DNA from: Bacteroidetes bacterium 46-16
GTDB lineage: Bacteria > Bacteroidota > Bacteroidia > Chitinophagales > Chitinophagaceae
Assembly: GCA_001897835.1 (NCBI GenBank)
Contig: MKUN01000029.1
Location: 1-64,000, forward strand
Reading direction: 5' to 3'
Length of the DNA stretch: 64,000 nt
The notes beneath the pieces are model-generated. The model saw nothing but the letters and a program-made list of their open reading frames with translations. It did not search any database and was not told where the DNA came from. The position numbers were made by a program, and so were the translations under genes. Shown here in pieces: positions 9,655 through 20,900 of the stretch; position 1 is the first letter of the stretch; each line of letters begins with the position of its first letter.

Positions 9655-10698
9655 TTAAAAACGTGAGCAAGGATAGACTAAGCGATGAGCGAAATCCAGC
9701 GGATTGGGCGCTATGTAGCGCAGGGAAATCTCAAATCCGCCTTTGCCGTTTGATGCGTCTTTCAAATTAGACATATTATAATCATAACTAACACCAAACT
9801 TAAATCCTTTAAATTCAACCCCAACTGTAGCCATTGCAGCATCGCCGTTACGATACCAGCCACCCAGGAATATTGCAGTGGCAAAGCTGTGTACATCGGG
9901 GGTTCCTACTATATAATTGAATTCATTGCCCGCAATGAGTTCAGAGGCAGAAGCCTGCATTTGATACAAAGCAGCGGGGCGAAGGCTAAAGCGGTCGCTA
10001 AGATAGGCTATAATACCTAACTGGCCGGTATAGCGCATTGCAAGACCTACATCGCTGTTTGTTTTCTTTGCTATAGCATCCTTAGGCTGGTTAAGGTTAT
10101 TGGCACCAACACCCAGCGCATAACCAAACCGCTGGCTTGGATTGTGCGAGAAGCTAAGACCTGCATTGACCGTAAAATATTTCACCTTATTATTAAGGTA
10201 TGGATATTCTGCCGAAGTACCGGGCTGGAATGTACCATTAAGGAATTCATCGCCAAAATACAGCTTAGACAGATCGATGCTTTTTTCGGTATAACCACCC
10301 TGAGCACCCACGGCTATTTGAGCCTTCTCACCCATGAATTTGTGATATGCCACTGACAACAAACCGGAAAAATTCGTAAGGTTACCATCGCCAGCCCTGT
10401 CATTGTACAACTGGAGGCCTGCAGCCAGGAAGTCGTCATGAGAGATGTCATAAACTATCGGGAGATCAAAAGATGCAGCGTAAGTAACAAAAGGAACCGT
10501 AACGCTTTTCCACTGGTTACGGTAAACGCCGGCTGCACGCCATTGGCCGCTGAAACCACCTGTAAAGGAGGGGTTAACGATGAGCGGCGAGGCTTCGAAC
10601 TGGGTAAAGTGAATATCCTGGGCCTGCAGTGGAGCCTGGAGGCCAAGCGCCATAACTATGCCCAGGCCTAAGCGGGTTATAATATTCTTTTTGGTCAT
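9655..10698 (-). CDS. PorP/SprF family type IX secretion outer-membrane protein
   Basis: QDIHFTQFEASPLIVNPSFTGGFSGQWRAAGVYRNQWKSV...PFVTYAASFDLPI is the PorP/SprF N-terminal signature. Confidence 0.93.
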   Translation of the reverse strand: MTKKNIITRLGLGIVMALGLQAPLQAQDIHFTQFEASPLIVNPSFTGGFSGQWRAAGVYRNQWKSVTVPFVTYAASFDLPIVYDISHDDFLAAGLQLYNDRAGDGNLTNFSGLLSVAYHKFMGEKAQIAVGAQGGYTEKSIDLSKLYFGDEFLNGTFQPGTSAEYPYLNNKVKYFTVNAGLSFSHNPSQRFGYALGVGANNLNQPKDAIAKKTNSDVGLAMRYTGQLGIIAYLSDRFSLRPAALYQMQASASELIAGNEFNYIVGTPDVHSFATAIFLGGWYRNGDAAMATVGVEFKGFKFGVSYDYNMSNLKDASNGKGGFEISLRYIAPNPLDFAHRLVYPCSRF

Positions 10699-10721
10699 GA
10701 TATACTTACCTTAAATGGATG

Positions 10722-13574
10722 TTATCTAATTAGTGTTACGTTTCCTTGTTTTACAAACTTAAGCCCTGTATTTGTATATGCCTCAATGGTATAGACATAT
10801 ACACCAAATGGCTGAGGTTCACCTTTGTATTTCCCGTCCCATCCCTGATTTATGTCAGAGGTCTCGAAAACAACGTTCCCCCAGCGGTTGAAAATACGGA
10901 AATTTTTCAAAGTTGCAATGCCCCGCTTTACAATTTTTAATTCCGAATTTGGCCCGGAGCCCGGAACGAATGCATTTGGTATGTCGAGAACAGATTCGGG
11001 ATCAACAATTACTTTAATAGAATCTGTAGCCGGGCAACCCCATTCTGTAGTGCCTTTTACAATATACTTTGTGGTCACTTCAGGCATTGATACGGGGTTT
11101 GATATATCATCATCGCTAAGCCCTGTAGGCGGGAACCAATGATAGTACATCACATTACCCTGTGGATTCATCTGGTAGCTCTCGCCAGGGTAAAGCCTTA
11201 CCGAATCGGGGATATCTATTATAGCATTGGAGTGTACGAAAAACTTAACGTCCAGCGTATCATGGCAACCATGCACATCAGTTATAAGCACTTCGTAACG
11301 TGTATCCCTGTATGGATAAATAAGGGGGTCTGAAGCCAGGGAATCGCTTATGACACCGGGATCATTAGGTGTCCAGCTATAGAATACACCCCCTGTAGCA
11401 TGCAGATAAACGGAATCGAGCGGGCATATATTGGTATCTATCGACGGGCTGATACCACCAAAATTACCGGGGAATACCGTGATATAGGTAGAGTCAGAAC
11501 CTTTACACCCATTTGGTGTAGTAACCGTAAGAATGTAGTTATTACTGCTATCGCCTGTAAATACTATATCAGGTGTGTTATAGTTATCAAGACCTGTATT
11601 AGGGGTCCATGCATAAGTATAATTGGGATATGGAGGATCTACCGTAGCGTTGATTATGATGCTCTGCCACTGGCACATTTGTGCTGAATCGGGAATATTC
11701 ACTACCGGGTTAGGCTGCACCTCTACATTGAAGGAGTGTATCATATCAGGACAACCCGGATAAGTAGCGGTGATCGTATAAGTGATCGAGGTATCGGGTG
11801 TCATCTGCGGATCGATAATGAACGGATTGGACACGTAAGTGGAAGGCGACCATGTATAAGAGAAGTTAGGATCACCGTTAGCCCTTACCTGTATCAGCCC
11901 ACCTACGCAAACTACGGTATCAGGATTGAGCAGTGCAAAGTCATTGGGCAGCTCATGTATGGTAATAGTATCGGTGCGTGCGCAACCTACAGCACCGGGA
12001 TCGGCAGTGACCACATAAGTAACGTCATTTTGTACGGTCGGTGTACTTACCGGGTTTTGTATCGCAGCGTCACTCAGGTAAGTAGCCGGACTCCATGAAT
12101 AGGTATAGGTCTGGTTAAGCGGTGTAGTTACTGCATTGAGCGGCACAGGCACACCTACGCAGGTGGTCACATCGGGGCCAAGGTCCACCGTTGGCGGGAA
12201 CTTCACATCGATAGTGATATTACCCTGCATAGAAGGACAACCTGAACCCGGAAGCTCAGCAGTGACCGAATAAGTAGTAGTGGTCGTAGGCGTGGCAGTT
12301 GGAGACAATATATTGGGATCGTCCAAACCGGTAGAAGGTGTCCAGTGATAATTTAGGATACTATCGCCTTCAGCAAGGATATGCACTGAGTTGCCAATAC
12401 ATATTGGTGTGTCTGGGGAGATCACATGCAGGTAAAGCGAATCGTAAATAGTTATCTCTGCGCTGTCTGATATCTGGTTGCCATTGCAGAGGTAAGGAGA
12501 AAGTATATACAGTTTAACTGTTTTAGGGCCTGCCGGTGGTATAACGGGCAGTGCATTGATATACACGGTATCGGTAAGGCTGTCTGCCGGTATCACCGCA
12601 CTATCAGCTATGGTCACATAGTCGTATCCATTTATCGCAGTGCCGCCTATCTGGAAATGCACTACTTTGGGAAGAGGCGTAGCTACCGGCCGGGTAAATA
12701 CAAATTTACCGGGTGCGCAACCCCTTACTACATAGGGAAGACCGCCGGGACCGAAAGTAGCAATAGACGTAGTGCCCGAAGTAAGGCTGCCAGCTTCGAG
12801 CCAAACACCTGAATCGAGTATAAAATCACCGGCATCACCAACTGCCAGCTTAAGGTGATATGTATCGCAGGCTGTTACCGGTGATATGGCCGTAAACACC
12901 TCAGTAAAACCCGCATAAGTTATGTATATCCCTGCATTATTATTCACATAATATTGGGCAAAAGGAGAGCCGGGCCCCATAGCCTGACATGGGCCTAAAT
13001 TCAATACATTATTTACTACCGGATCTGTGGTACTGTTTACCGCCACGGGGATATTGGTACCGGGTATCAAGGCAATATTGGTAGGCGTAGGTATATCAGG
13101 GCCGGAAATGAAAAAGCCAAAAGCATCGTTATAACCGGAACAGGAATAACCGGTATATTCTACTGAACCGAAAACATAGTTGAACTTAACCGTATCGCCG
13201 GAAGGCACAAAATCAAACTCAAGTATGCAGGCATCGTGTGTGGAATTACCCGCCAGGTTAGTGAGATCCGGATCGCCGGGGAAATTATTGGAAAAACTCG
13301 GCCCACCTACCGGGCCTGCCGTTGCAGATGCATGGCCTGAGGTTAAAACGATACCACTATCAATGCCAAGATTGCTCACACCATTGAATGTTCCGTTTGC
13401 CAGCTGCGCGCAGTTCAAAGAAGGATTCAGTACAATAACACCGGCGCCTGTTAGCTTAGCAGCAAGGGTATCAGCCGTTTGGTTAGCTACTACAGCATAA
13501 TTCTGTGCCAGTGATGTATCGGTAATAAAAGCAGATAGGACCAAGATGGATAATAAGTAATAAATTCTTTTCAT
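10722..13574 (-). CDS. Large secreted protein: choice-of-anchor L domain, PKD-like repeats, gliding-motility (type B) C-terminal domain
   Basis: CILEFDFVPSGDTVKFNYVFGSVEYTGYSCSGYNDAFGFFISGP (choice-of-anchor L); C-terminal DIPNAFVPGSGPNSELKIVKRGI..LKNFRIFNRWGNVVFETSDINQGWDGKYKGEPQPFGVYVYTIEAYTNTG. Track start is 13622; MKRIYYLL at 13574 preferred because a signal peptide follows. Confidence 0.9.
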   Translation of the reverse strand: MKRIYYLLSILVLSAFITDTSLAQNYAVVANQTADTLAAKLTGAGVIVLNPSLNCAQLANGTFNGVSNLGIDSGIVLTSGHASATAGPVGGPSFSNNFPGDPDLTNLAGNSTHDACILEFDFVPSGDTVKFNYVFGSVEYTGYSCSGYNDAFGFFISGPDIPTPTNIALIPGTNIPVAVNSTTDPVVNNVLNLGPCQAMGPGSPFAQYYVNNNAGIYITYAGFTEVFTAISPVTACDTYHLKLAVGDAGDFILDSGVWLEAGSLTSGTTSIATFGPGGLPYVVRGCAPGKFVFTRPVATPLPKVVHFQIGGTAINGYDYVTIADSAVIPADSLTDTVYINALPVIPPAGPKTVKLYILSPYLCNGNQISDSAEITIYDSLYLHVISPDTPICIGNSVHILAEGDSILNYHWTPSTGLDDPNILSPTATPTTTTTYSVTAELPGSGCPSMQGNITIDVKFPPTVDLGPDVTTCVGVPVPLNAVTTPLNQTYTYSWSPATYLSDAAIQNPVSTPTVQNDVTYVVTADPGAVGCARTDTITIHELPNDFALLNPDTVVCVGGLIQVRANGDPNFSYTWSPSTYVSNPFIIDPQMTPDTSITYTITATYPGCPDMIHSFNVEVQPNPVVNIPDSAQMCQWQSIIINATVDPPYPNYTYAWTPNTGLDNYNTPDIVFTGDSSNNYILTVTTPNGCKGSDSTYITVFPGNFGGISPSIDTNICPLDSVYLHATGGVFYSWTPNDPGVISDSLASDPLIYPYRDTRYEVLITDVHGCHDTLDVKFFVHSNAIIDIPDSVRLYPGESYQMNPQGNVMYYHWFPPTGLSDDDISNPVSMPEVTTKYIVKGTTEWGCPATDSIKVIVDPESVLDIPNAFVPGSGPNSELKIVKRGIATLKNFRIFNRWGNVVFETSDINQGWDGKYKGEPQPFGVYVYTIEAYTNTGLKFVKQGNVTLIR

Positions 13575-13721
13575 ATTTGCGGCCATTTTCATGGATTTTT
13601 TATAATAGACGGTACTCTGCAAAAAAAAGTTTGCCTTTTAGTTGCAGAATTATCAAAAATACGGTTTTTATAAATGTTTTTCAAGAGTTTTTTAAACAAA
13701 GCAGCTACTTTATTAATATTG

Positions 13722-13729
13722 TACCTTTG
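13722..13729 (+). promoter_or_regulatory. Bacteroidetes-type -7 element TACCTTTG upstream of ftsK
   Basis: Matches TAnnTTTG; 17 bp before ATG 13747. Confidence 0.5.
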
Positions 13730-13746
13730 CGCATCGTTTGCCCGGT

Positions 13747-16287
13747 ATGGCCAGTAATAAGAAAAACAAAAATATAACTAAGCAAAAAGCTGAGGATCAA
13801 CACCCGGCTGTGGGTGAACAGGCAAAAAGCAGGCAAAGCAGGCTTGGCGCCGGCATAATACTACTATTATGCGGGGTTTATACATGTGTTTCGATCATCA
13901 GCTATTGCTTCACCTGGCAGGCCGACCAGGATAAGCTCTTCAGCAGCAACGGTCTGAATCATTTCATATTCAAAGACAAAGGCCCTGTGGCCAATATGGG
14001 CGGGCGCATAGGCGCGGCCTTATCACACATCCTGGTATATAAAGGTGCCGGTATCGCCTCCTTAGTGATCGGCATGGCCATAGCAGCTCTTGGCATATAT
14101 CTCATATATGGCAAACGTGCCATGCCGGGGCTCCGCTATATGCGCTGGGCATCGATAGTATTGCTGCTTACCGCTCCCACGCTTGCCTACCTGGCACCAC
14201 ATGCAGCTTTTCCTTACGGAGGGGCATTGGGCAATGAGATCATTACCTACCTCAATGGTGCGGTAGGCAGTGCCGGCACGGCAATGATCTTACTTGCAGC
14301 CATCTTTTTCTTCCTGTTCGTAGTACTGGCTCTTGACATACGCCCCTTATTGCACCGTATGCACCATGCAGGCAAAAGGGCGGGCACTGCACTGGCGGGT
14401 ATGGCTCAAAGCAATAAGCGTGATGAACCGCAAGCTGAAGAAGAAGACACAAGTGAACATATAATACCTGTCACAATAAGCAATGAGGAGGCCCCCGCAA
14501 AGGAATGGAACATGACCCTCTCTGAAAAGGCTCCGCAAAAAACCCTTAATGACCTCTATGCAGAGACCAGCAGTTCGGTAAACGTGTACGATACAGATAC
14601 TGTAACAGAAGAAGAGGAAACTGAAGAAGAAGACATAGAACAAGAAGTGGTATTGGAAGTGCCCAAAAAGAAAAAGGAAGAAGCTCCTGCAGATGATGAT
14701 GAACTTTCGTTTGAAGTGATACAGCAGGAAGATGAGCCCCTTATTAAAAACGGTGCGCACATCAGTATAGCAGACAATGAACCTTATGCACCCGAGCTGG
14801 ACCTCCCCAGCTATAAATTCCCCCGCCTGGACTTGCTTGAAGACCGTGCGCAGGAAACCATTGCCCTGGATAAAGGAGAACTGGAAAAGAACAAAAACCA
14901 GATCATACAAACGCTGCGCAGCTTTGGTATAGAGATACAGCGCATCAGCGCCACCGTAGGGCCTACGGTGACCCTGTATGAAATAGTACCTGCAGAAGGC
15001 GTGCGCATATCCAAGATACGTAACCTGGAAGATGACATTGCCCTCAACCTTGCAGCTCTGGGTATACGTATCATAGCCCCTATACCAGGCCGTGGTACCA
15101 TAGGCATTGAGGTACCGAATGCGCATAAGCAAATAGTATCGATGCGGGCACTGCTGGCAAGTGAAAAATTTGCCAACTCCAAAATGAGCCTGCCCATTGC
15201 GCTGGGTAAAAAAATAGATAATGAGAACTACATAGTAGACCTGGCCACCATGCCGCACCTGCTGATGGCGGGCGCTACAGGCCAGGGTAAGTCTGTAGGT
15301 ATAAATGCAATACTGGTATCGCTCCTTTACAAGAAGCATCCTGCACAACTGAAGTTTGTGATGGTGGACCCTAAAAAGGTGGAGCTGTCGATATACCGGA
15401 CTATAGAAAAACACTTCCTGGCCAAGCTGCCCAACGAAGAGGAAGCCATCATTACCGATACCAAAAAGGTGATCAACACCCTCAATGCATTGTGCATTGA
15501 AATGGATAACCGTTATGAATTGCTGAAAGAGGCCGGGGCCAGGAATATCAAAGAGTATAATGAAAAATTCATCAACCGCAGGCTGAACCCCGAACGCGGG
15601 CATAAATACCTTCCATTCATTGTGCTGGTAATTGATGAATTTGCCGACCTGATCATGACCGCAGGTAAAGAAGTGGAAATGCCTATCGCACGCCTGGCAC
15701 AGCTGGCACGTGCTATCGGCATACACCTCATTATAGCCACACAACGGCCATCGGTAAACGTAATTACCGGTACTATAAAGGCCAACTTCCCTGCACGTAT
15801 CGCATTCAAGGTATCGGCAAAGGTGGACTCCCGAACCATACTCGATTCGGGCGGTGCGGAGCAACTGATCGGCAGGGGTGACATGCTGGTATCGCATGGC
15901 AGTGAACTGTTGCGCCTGCAATGCGCTTTCGTAGATACGCCCGAAGTAGAACGTGTGGTGGAATTCATCGGTGAACAAAGAGGTTACCCATCTGCCTTTG
16001 AATTACCGGAGTATGAAGGAGAGGACGGTGATAGCGCAGATAAAGTACTGGACCTTACCAACCGTGATAAACTATTTGAAGACTGCGCCCGCACTGTGGT
16101 GCAAACCCAATCGGGCTCTACCTCTATGTTGCAGCGACGCTATAACCTGGGCTATAACAGGGCTGGCCGTATAATGGACCAACTGGAGGCTGCCGGTATT
16201 GTGGGCCCTGCCATAGGCAGCAAACCCAGAGAGGTATATTTTAAGACCGATGCCGAATTGGAACAGTTTTTGAAAGGATTAGACTAA
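13747..16287 (+). CDS. ftsK: DNA translocase FtsK/SpoIIIE
   Basis: N-terminal TM segments; MAGATGQGKSVGINAILVSLLYKKHPAQLKFVMVDPKKVELSIY; C-terminal winged helix SGSTSMLQRRYNLGYNRAGRIMDQLEAAGIVGP. Track start is TTG 13738. Confidence 0.96.
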   Translation: MASNKKNKNITKQKAEDQHPAVGEQAKSRQSRLGAGIILLLCGVYTCVSIISYCFTWQADQDKLFSSNGLNHFIFKDKGPVANMGGRIGAALSHILVYKGAGIASLVIGMAIAALGIYLIYGKRAMPGLRYMRWASIVLLLTAPTLAYLAPHAAFPYGGALGNEIITYLNGAVGSAGTAMILLAAIFFFLFVVLALDIRPLLHRMHHAGKRAGTALAGMAQSNKRDEPQAEEEDTSEHIIPVTISNEEAPAKEWNMTLSEKAPQKTLNDLYAETSSSVNVYDTDTVTEEEETEEEDIEQEVVLEVPKKKKEEAPADDDELSFEVIQQEDEPLIKNGAHISIADNEPYAPELDLPSYKFPRLDLLEDRAQETIALDKGELEKNKNQIIQTLRSFGIEIQRISATVGPTVTLYEIVPAEGVRISKIRNLEDDIALNLAALGIRIIAPIPGRGTIGIEVPNAHKQIVSMRALLASEKFANSKMSLPIALGKKIDNENYIVDLATMPHLLMAGATGQGKSVGINAILVSLLYKKHPAQLKFVMVDPKKVELSIYRTIEKHFLAKLPNEEEAIITDTKKVINTLNALCIEMDNRYELLKEAGARNIKEYNEKFINRRLNPERGHKYLPFIVLVIDEFADLIMTAGKEVEMPIARLAQLARAIGIHLIIATQRPSVNVITGTIKANFPARIAFKVSAKVDSRTILDSGGAEQLIGRGDMLVSHGSELLRLQCAFVDTPEVERVVEFIGEQRGYPSAFELPEYEGEDGDSADKVLDLTNRDKLFEDCARTVVQTQSGSTSMLQRRYNLGYNRAGRIMDQLEAAGIVGPAIGSKPREVYFKTDAELEQFLKGLD

Positions 16288-16341
16288 AAGACGGAAAAAC
16301 ACTTAATTATTTTTAAATCTATTAATTATCCGAGCAGAAAA

Positions 16342-16989
16342 ATGAAAAAGTTACTGAGTGTATGTTTATTGATGTTGTGGTGCGGCATGCAGCCTCTACA
16401 GGCACAGGATGCGAAGGCGAAATCTATACTGGAGGCAGTAAGTAAAAAAATAAATGGCCTTAAATCCTTAAAAGCAAACTTTGCCTTTCACCTGAATGGT
16501 GCCAATGGCAAAGTAAAAGAAACTAAAAAGGGCAGTTTTGCTATGAAAGGGCAAAAATACCATGTACTTATAGCCGGGCAGGAGATAATATGTGATACCA
16601 AGACCATATGGACCTACATGAAAGAGGCCAACGAGGTGCAAATAAGTAATTTCAACCCCGATGAGCAATCCATATCGCCTACCAAGCTTCTTACCAATTT
16701 TTACGATAAAGAATACAGCTATAAATATGCCGGCAGCAAAAAGGTGGCCGGAAAAAACTGCGACGTAATAGAACTGACCCCCACAAATAAAGGCAAGCAA
16801 CTCAGCAAACTGGAACTTGCCGTTGATAAAGCGAGCAAAACAATTACCGGTGGCAATATTTGGGAAAAGAATGGCAATAATTACCAGTACGAGATAAGCA
16901 ATTTTACGCCTAACCCGAATATTAGTGATAGCTATTTCACGTTTGATACCAAGGCACACCCGGGAGTAGAAGTGGTGGACCTTCGCTGA
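16342..16989 (+). CDS. LolA-like outer membrane lipoprotein carrier protein
   Basis: Signal peptide; LKANFAFHLNGANGKVKETKKGSFAMKGQKYHVLIAGQEIICDTKTIWTYMKEANEVQISNFNPDE; directly downstream of ftsK. Confidence 0.88.
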   Translation: MKKLLSVCLLMLWCGMQPLQAQDAKAKSILEAVSKKINGLKSLKANFAFHLNGANGKVKETKKGSFAMKGQKYHVLIAGQEIICDTKTIWTYMKEANEVQISNFNPDEQSISPTKLLTNFYDKEYSYKYAGSKKVAGKNCDVIELTPTNKGKQLSKLELAVDKASKTITGGNIWEKNGNNYQYEISNFTPNPNISDSYFTFDTKAHPGVEVVDLR

Positions 16990-17002
16990 TAATAATTGAA
17001 GC

Positions 17003-17040
17003 AATTAAAAAGCCCCGCCTTAAGGCGGGGCTTTTTAATT
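17003..17040. terminator. Bidirectional rho-independent terminator, perfect 38-bp palindrome
   Basis: AATTAAAAAGCCCCGCCTTAAGGCGGGGCTTTTTAATT equals its reverse complement; lies between convergent lolA-like and ABC ATPase genes. Confidence 0.95.
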
Positions 17041-17818
17041 ATTTGGCTTTCCCTTGCTCTTCCAGCATACTCATCTCTTTGGCCTTAGCGAGAAACTCAG
17101 ATGCAAATATGAAATCGTTGAGCACTTTATCTTTACTGAATATAATTTCACGGTTAGAACCTTCCCACTGCTTTTTGCCTTTGTACATGTAAACAATATG
17201 GTCACCGCTTTCCATAACGGTATTCATATCGTGGGTATTGATGATGGTCGTTATGTTATACTCTACCGTTATCTCTTTTACCAGCTTATCAATAAGCAAT
17301 GATGTTTGCGGGTCGAGGCCGGAATTGGGCTCATCACAAAAAAGATATTTAGGGTTAAGCACTATGGCCCGGGCGAGGGCAACACGTTTTTTCATACCAC
17401 CGCTTATTTCGGCCGGGTATTTTTTATGTGCATCTTTCAGGTCCACACGGTCCAGTACTTCTGTGGCCCGCTTGCGCTTCTCGCGCCTTGTCATCCGCGT
17501 GAACATATCGAGCGGGAACATGATATTTTGCTCTACCGTTTTACTGTCAAAAAGGGCTCCTCCCTGGAAGAGCATGCCTATCTGCTTGCGTATCTCCTTC
17601 AACTCCGCCTCTTCCATTTTAGTGATATCCCTGCCTTCATACAATACTTCACCCGTATCCACAGGCAATAAGCCGATCATTATCTTCATCAGTACGGTCT
17701 TGCCGCTGCCGCTTGAGCCTATTATGAGGTTGGTCTTACCTTCCTTCATACTTGCTGAAACATCATCGATCACCACCTTATCTCCAAAGCTTTTCCTGAT
17801 ATTCTTTATTTCGATCAT
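17039..17818 (-). CDS. ABC transporter ATP-binding protein (MlaF-like)
   Basis: Walker A GSSGSGKTVLMKIMIGLL, signature ISGGMKKRVALARAIVLNPKYLFCDEPNSGLDP. Confidence 0.9.
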   Translation of the reverse strand: MIEIKNIRKSFGDKVVIDDVSASMKEGKTNLIIGSSGSGKTVLMKIMIGLLPVDTGEVLYEGRDITKMEEAELKEIRKQIGMLFQGGALFDSKTVEQNIMFPLDMFTRMTRREKRKRATEVLDRVDLKDAHKKYPAEISGGMKKRVALARAIVLNPKYLFCDEPNSGLDPQTSLLIDKLVKEITVEYNITTIINTHDMNTVMESGDHIVYMYKGKKQWEGSNREIIFSKDKVLNDFIFASEFLAKAKEMSMLEEQGKAK

Positions 17819-17901
17819 CTAAAACAGATTACATGCCAAAAATCGTAACAATTTCCGACAACATGAAGATAATAAAAACTATACCCGGATAAGCATTCTG
17901 C

Positions 17902-20900
17902 TTACAATATAGCCCGGAGGCTCATCCTGCCGGTATGTATCACATTGGTATTGCCCGCCTTCCTGCCCTCGTATTCCAGCGATACCTCTATGCCTTTGGT
18001 CACCTTGCGCTCCCAAGTCATTCCCCATAGAAAATTATCCCCTTTTTGCAGGGCATCGAGCATGGTGAAGGCTATAGGCGCCGATACCAGCCCGTCGAAA
18101 TATATATTCGAATAGGTGCCCCTTAATTGTATCGCCCCCGTACTGGTCTTACTTAGCCTGAACTCGAGGTTGGCACTTTCTATCTTTGCATGCTCACCTC
18201 CGTACTGTATACTGTTGTCTCTTTCTTCATGTTTATAAGAGCCAGTTATCCGCAATACAGAACGGTAGAGCCAGGTGAGTGACGGCTCACCCGACCAATT
18301 ATCGATATGATAGCTCCGTCCGTCATCCAGGGCCGACAAGTAAGCCCTGTATCCACCCTTGCCTGAAAGCGTGAGCATCCATGCCCGGGTGATATTCCAG
18401 CGCAGCCTGCCCAGGTGCTGCTTGCTATTGTTCGATTCCACACCATAGTTGAGTAATTGCTTACCATTATTATTGAGGTAATTATAATCAAGGCCCCACT
18501 TTGTGCTGCTGCGGTTGAAATAAAAAGTGTTGCTGAAGGAATTATTGGTCACGATAATAGACGCATCATCGGCAACGTTCACAAAAGGATTATATGAATT
18601 AAGGCCTTGTGAAGCCAGCAGCCTGTTACCTATCTGCAATGCCAACTGGTCTGAAAAGCGGGAAACAAATCGCTGCCAATGCTTTTTATCATCCCTCCAA
18701 AAATAAGAAGGGTCAAAGGTGATAGACTGGTTGAAATTCACATAATTCACTTTTACATACTCATTGGTCGGTGTGTAGACCCGAATGAATTTCTTCTGGT
18801 CAGGATACAAGGCCACTTCAAATTCGTTGGCCTGCTGCACTCCGTCACCGTTGTAGTCTATCCAGTTATATACACCCTGGCCTGCCGGCACTTCCACATA
18901 GGTATAAGAGCGTTTTTGCTCCTGCCCTGCACCAAATTCGTATAAAGTAGTTCCACTCAATACGCCCTTCAGAATACTGCCTGTATATTCCAGCCTGCCC
19001 AATAAACTCTCCTCGGGTTTCTGGCTTTTGAAGGTACTGTCATCAATATAAAGCTTACGGTAAGTACCCGTAAAATCAATACGATGGTCCTGCCAGCGGG
19101 CTATGCCTACGCGCAGGTCTATATTATGACTATGGCTCTGTTGCCGGAAGTCATTATTGCGGGGCAACTGATCCCTGCGCAGGGAATAATTTATGGCCCA
19201 GTTGAACGCCTGCTTGCCCGGCGTTTTCAGGTAAAAAGAGGTAACATCGAAAGCAAATGCTGCCGGTGTGAGCGTATCACCGGTTTTGCTGCGTATGGCA
19301 TCGTGCTCAGCATCATAGCGGCCGCCTGCGATCATATTCAGCAATGGCCTTATTTTGTATTCAGCATACACCGATGGCCTGAAAAATGTTGTTTTCCAGG
19401 AAGTATCGGCTGCATTAAGCATATTCATTACAAAACCGGCATGCACCGCCTTATAGTTATGGTCGTAGGATACAATGTTCCGGTAGCCGGAATAATCACT
19501 GCCGCGTTTATATAGCGTGAAGTCATAGGCCGTTGTACCAAACCGTTTGTTTTGCAGCTTTGTGCCCACATTCACAAGCTGCTCATCAGGCTTGTCGCCG
19601 GCCTGTGGCACATTCCAGTCCCGCCCAAACTCTACATTCCTGTATGGCGCGATGGCTTTGAACCTGTCTTGCACAAATTCATACGACACTTTATTCTGCA
19701 GGCTCCATTTGCTTTGGCCGGTGCTATCCCTGCTGCCCAGGGGCCTTGTTTCTATATAGCTCAGGTGAGCCGCAGTACCGAGATGAGTGTTATTGTCCCT
19801 TGAAGAAAACAAATTAGGGTCAGTATTGCTGGCACCCACTTCCAAATTGATGGTTTTTAATGAATCGATATTATAGGTGGTATTAAGGGTGAATACCTGC
19901 TGCATTTTAGGAGCTATAAGCAGTTGCACTGGTGCATAATTGCCCCGGTGATCGCCCGCTACAGGCGCTATCCAGCTATAGACCCTGCCATTGGCATTGG
20001 TATTTGCCAAAATGTAGTCGCCCATACCGTCGCCCACAAAAGAGAAGGAGAGGCTATACCGCGCACTATCGGGGTTAGTCGTATAAATGAATACGGAATC
20101 ATAATGCACACTGGCAACTGTACTGTCCACAAGTTTATAAAGGATCTTATTCGCCGCAAATGTATCAGTTGCGATATTGGGGTAAAAAGCACTTTGCACC
20201 GAATCGCCTATGCCCGAGAGAAAACGCTTTTGTGCGCCATCAAGGTTTTGCAGATAAGGTTGATTTTTTGCATCCTGGTTGCTATATGCATTTAAACGGA
20301 TGTTCCACTTATTCCCTATCTGCAACTCATCATAAGCATATACGAGCGAATTGAGATAGTTGCGGTCCTGGTATTCAAACTCCACCTGTATCCGGGAGTC
20401 TTTGGTGATCATACGGCGGGGCATGAAGCGCAGTTCGGCCGTGTTGTAGTCGATCACATAATCGGCATTTTCACCACGCTCCATAAGCACATTGTTGATA
20501 TATACACGCTCGGTACCTGCCAGTACGATAAAGAATTGTTCCCCGTTATTTCCGCTCAGTTTATATGGCCCCTGGTTGCCCTCTTGCCCGTCAAAAATAT
20601 TCCGGGCAAAGGCCCCTTTGGCTATAGAACCGCTCAAGCCGGTCTTGTTCACCGTATTGCGGTTCAGCCTGAACTCATCCTGGTAATATACACCCTGAAC
20701 ACGTTTGTAAAAATTCAGAAAGTAACCGGGAGGCCGTTCCAGCGCATAATCCCCTAGGGTTAGGTCGTGCTTGTTCTTTTGCAGGTGTATGAATACCTGG
20801 TCGAACTCCTGCAGGCGCTGTGTATTGCCTTCGGGTTGAAAGGGGATCGTATTATCGGTGATGGCGGCATCCAGTTTTATACTGTCCAGTATATAGCCGC

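Noticed and set aside
14347-15978. 543-aa minus-strand ORF
   Set aside because: Antisense to ftsK over its full length; Tyr/Phe/His-rich composition typical of shadow ORFs.
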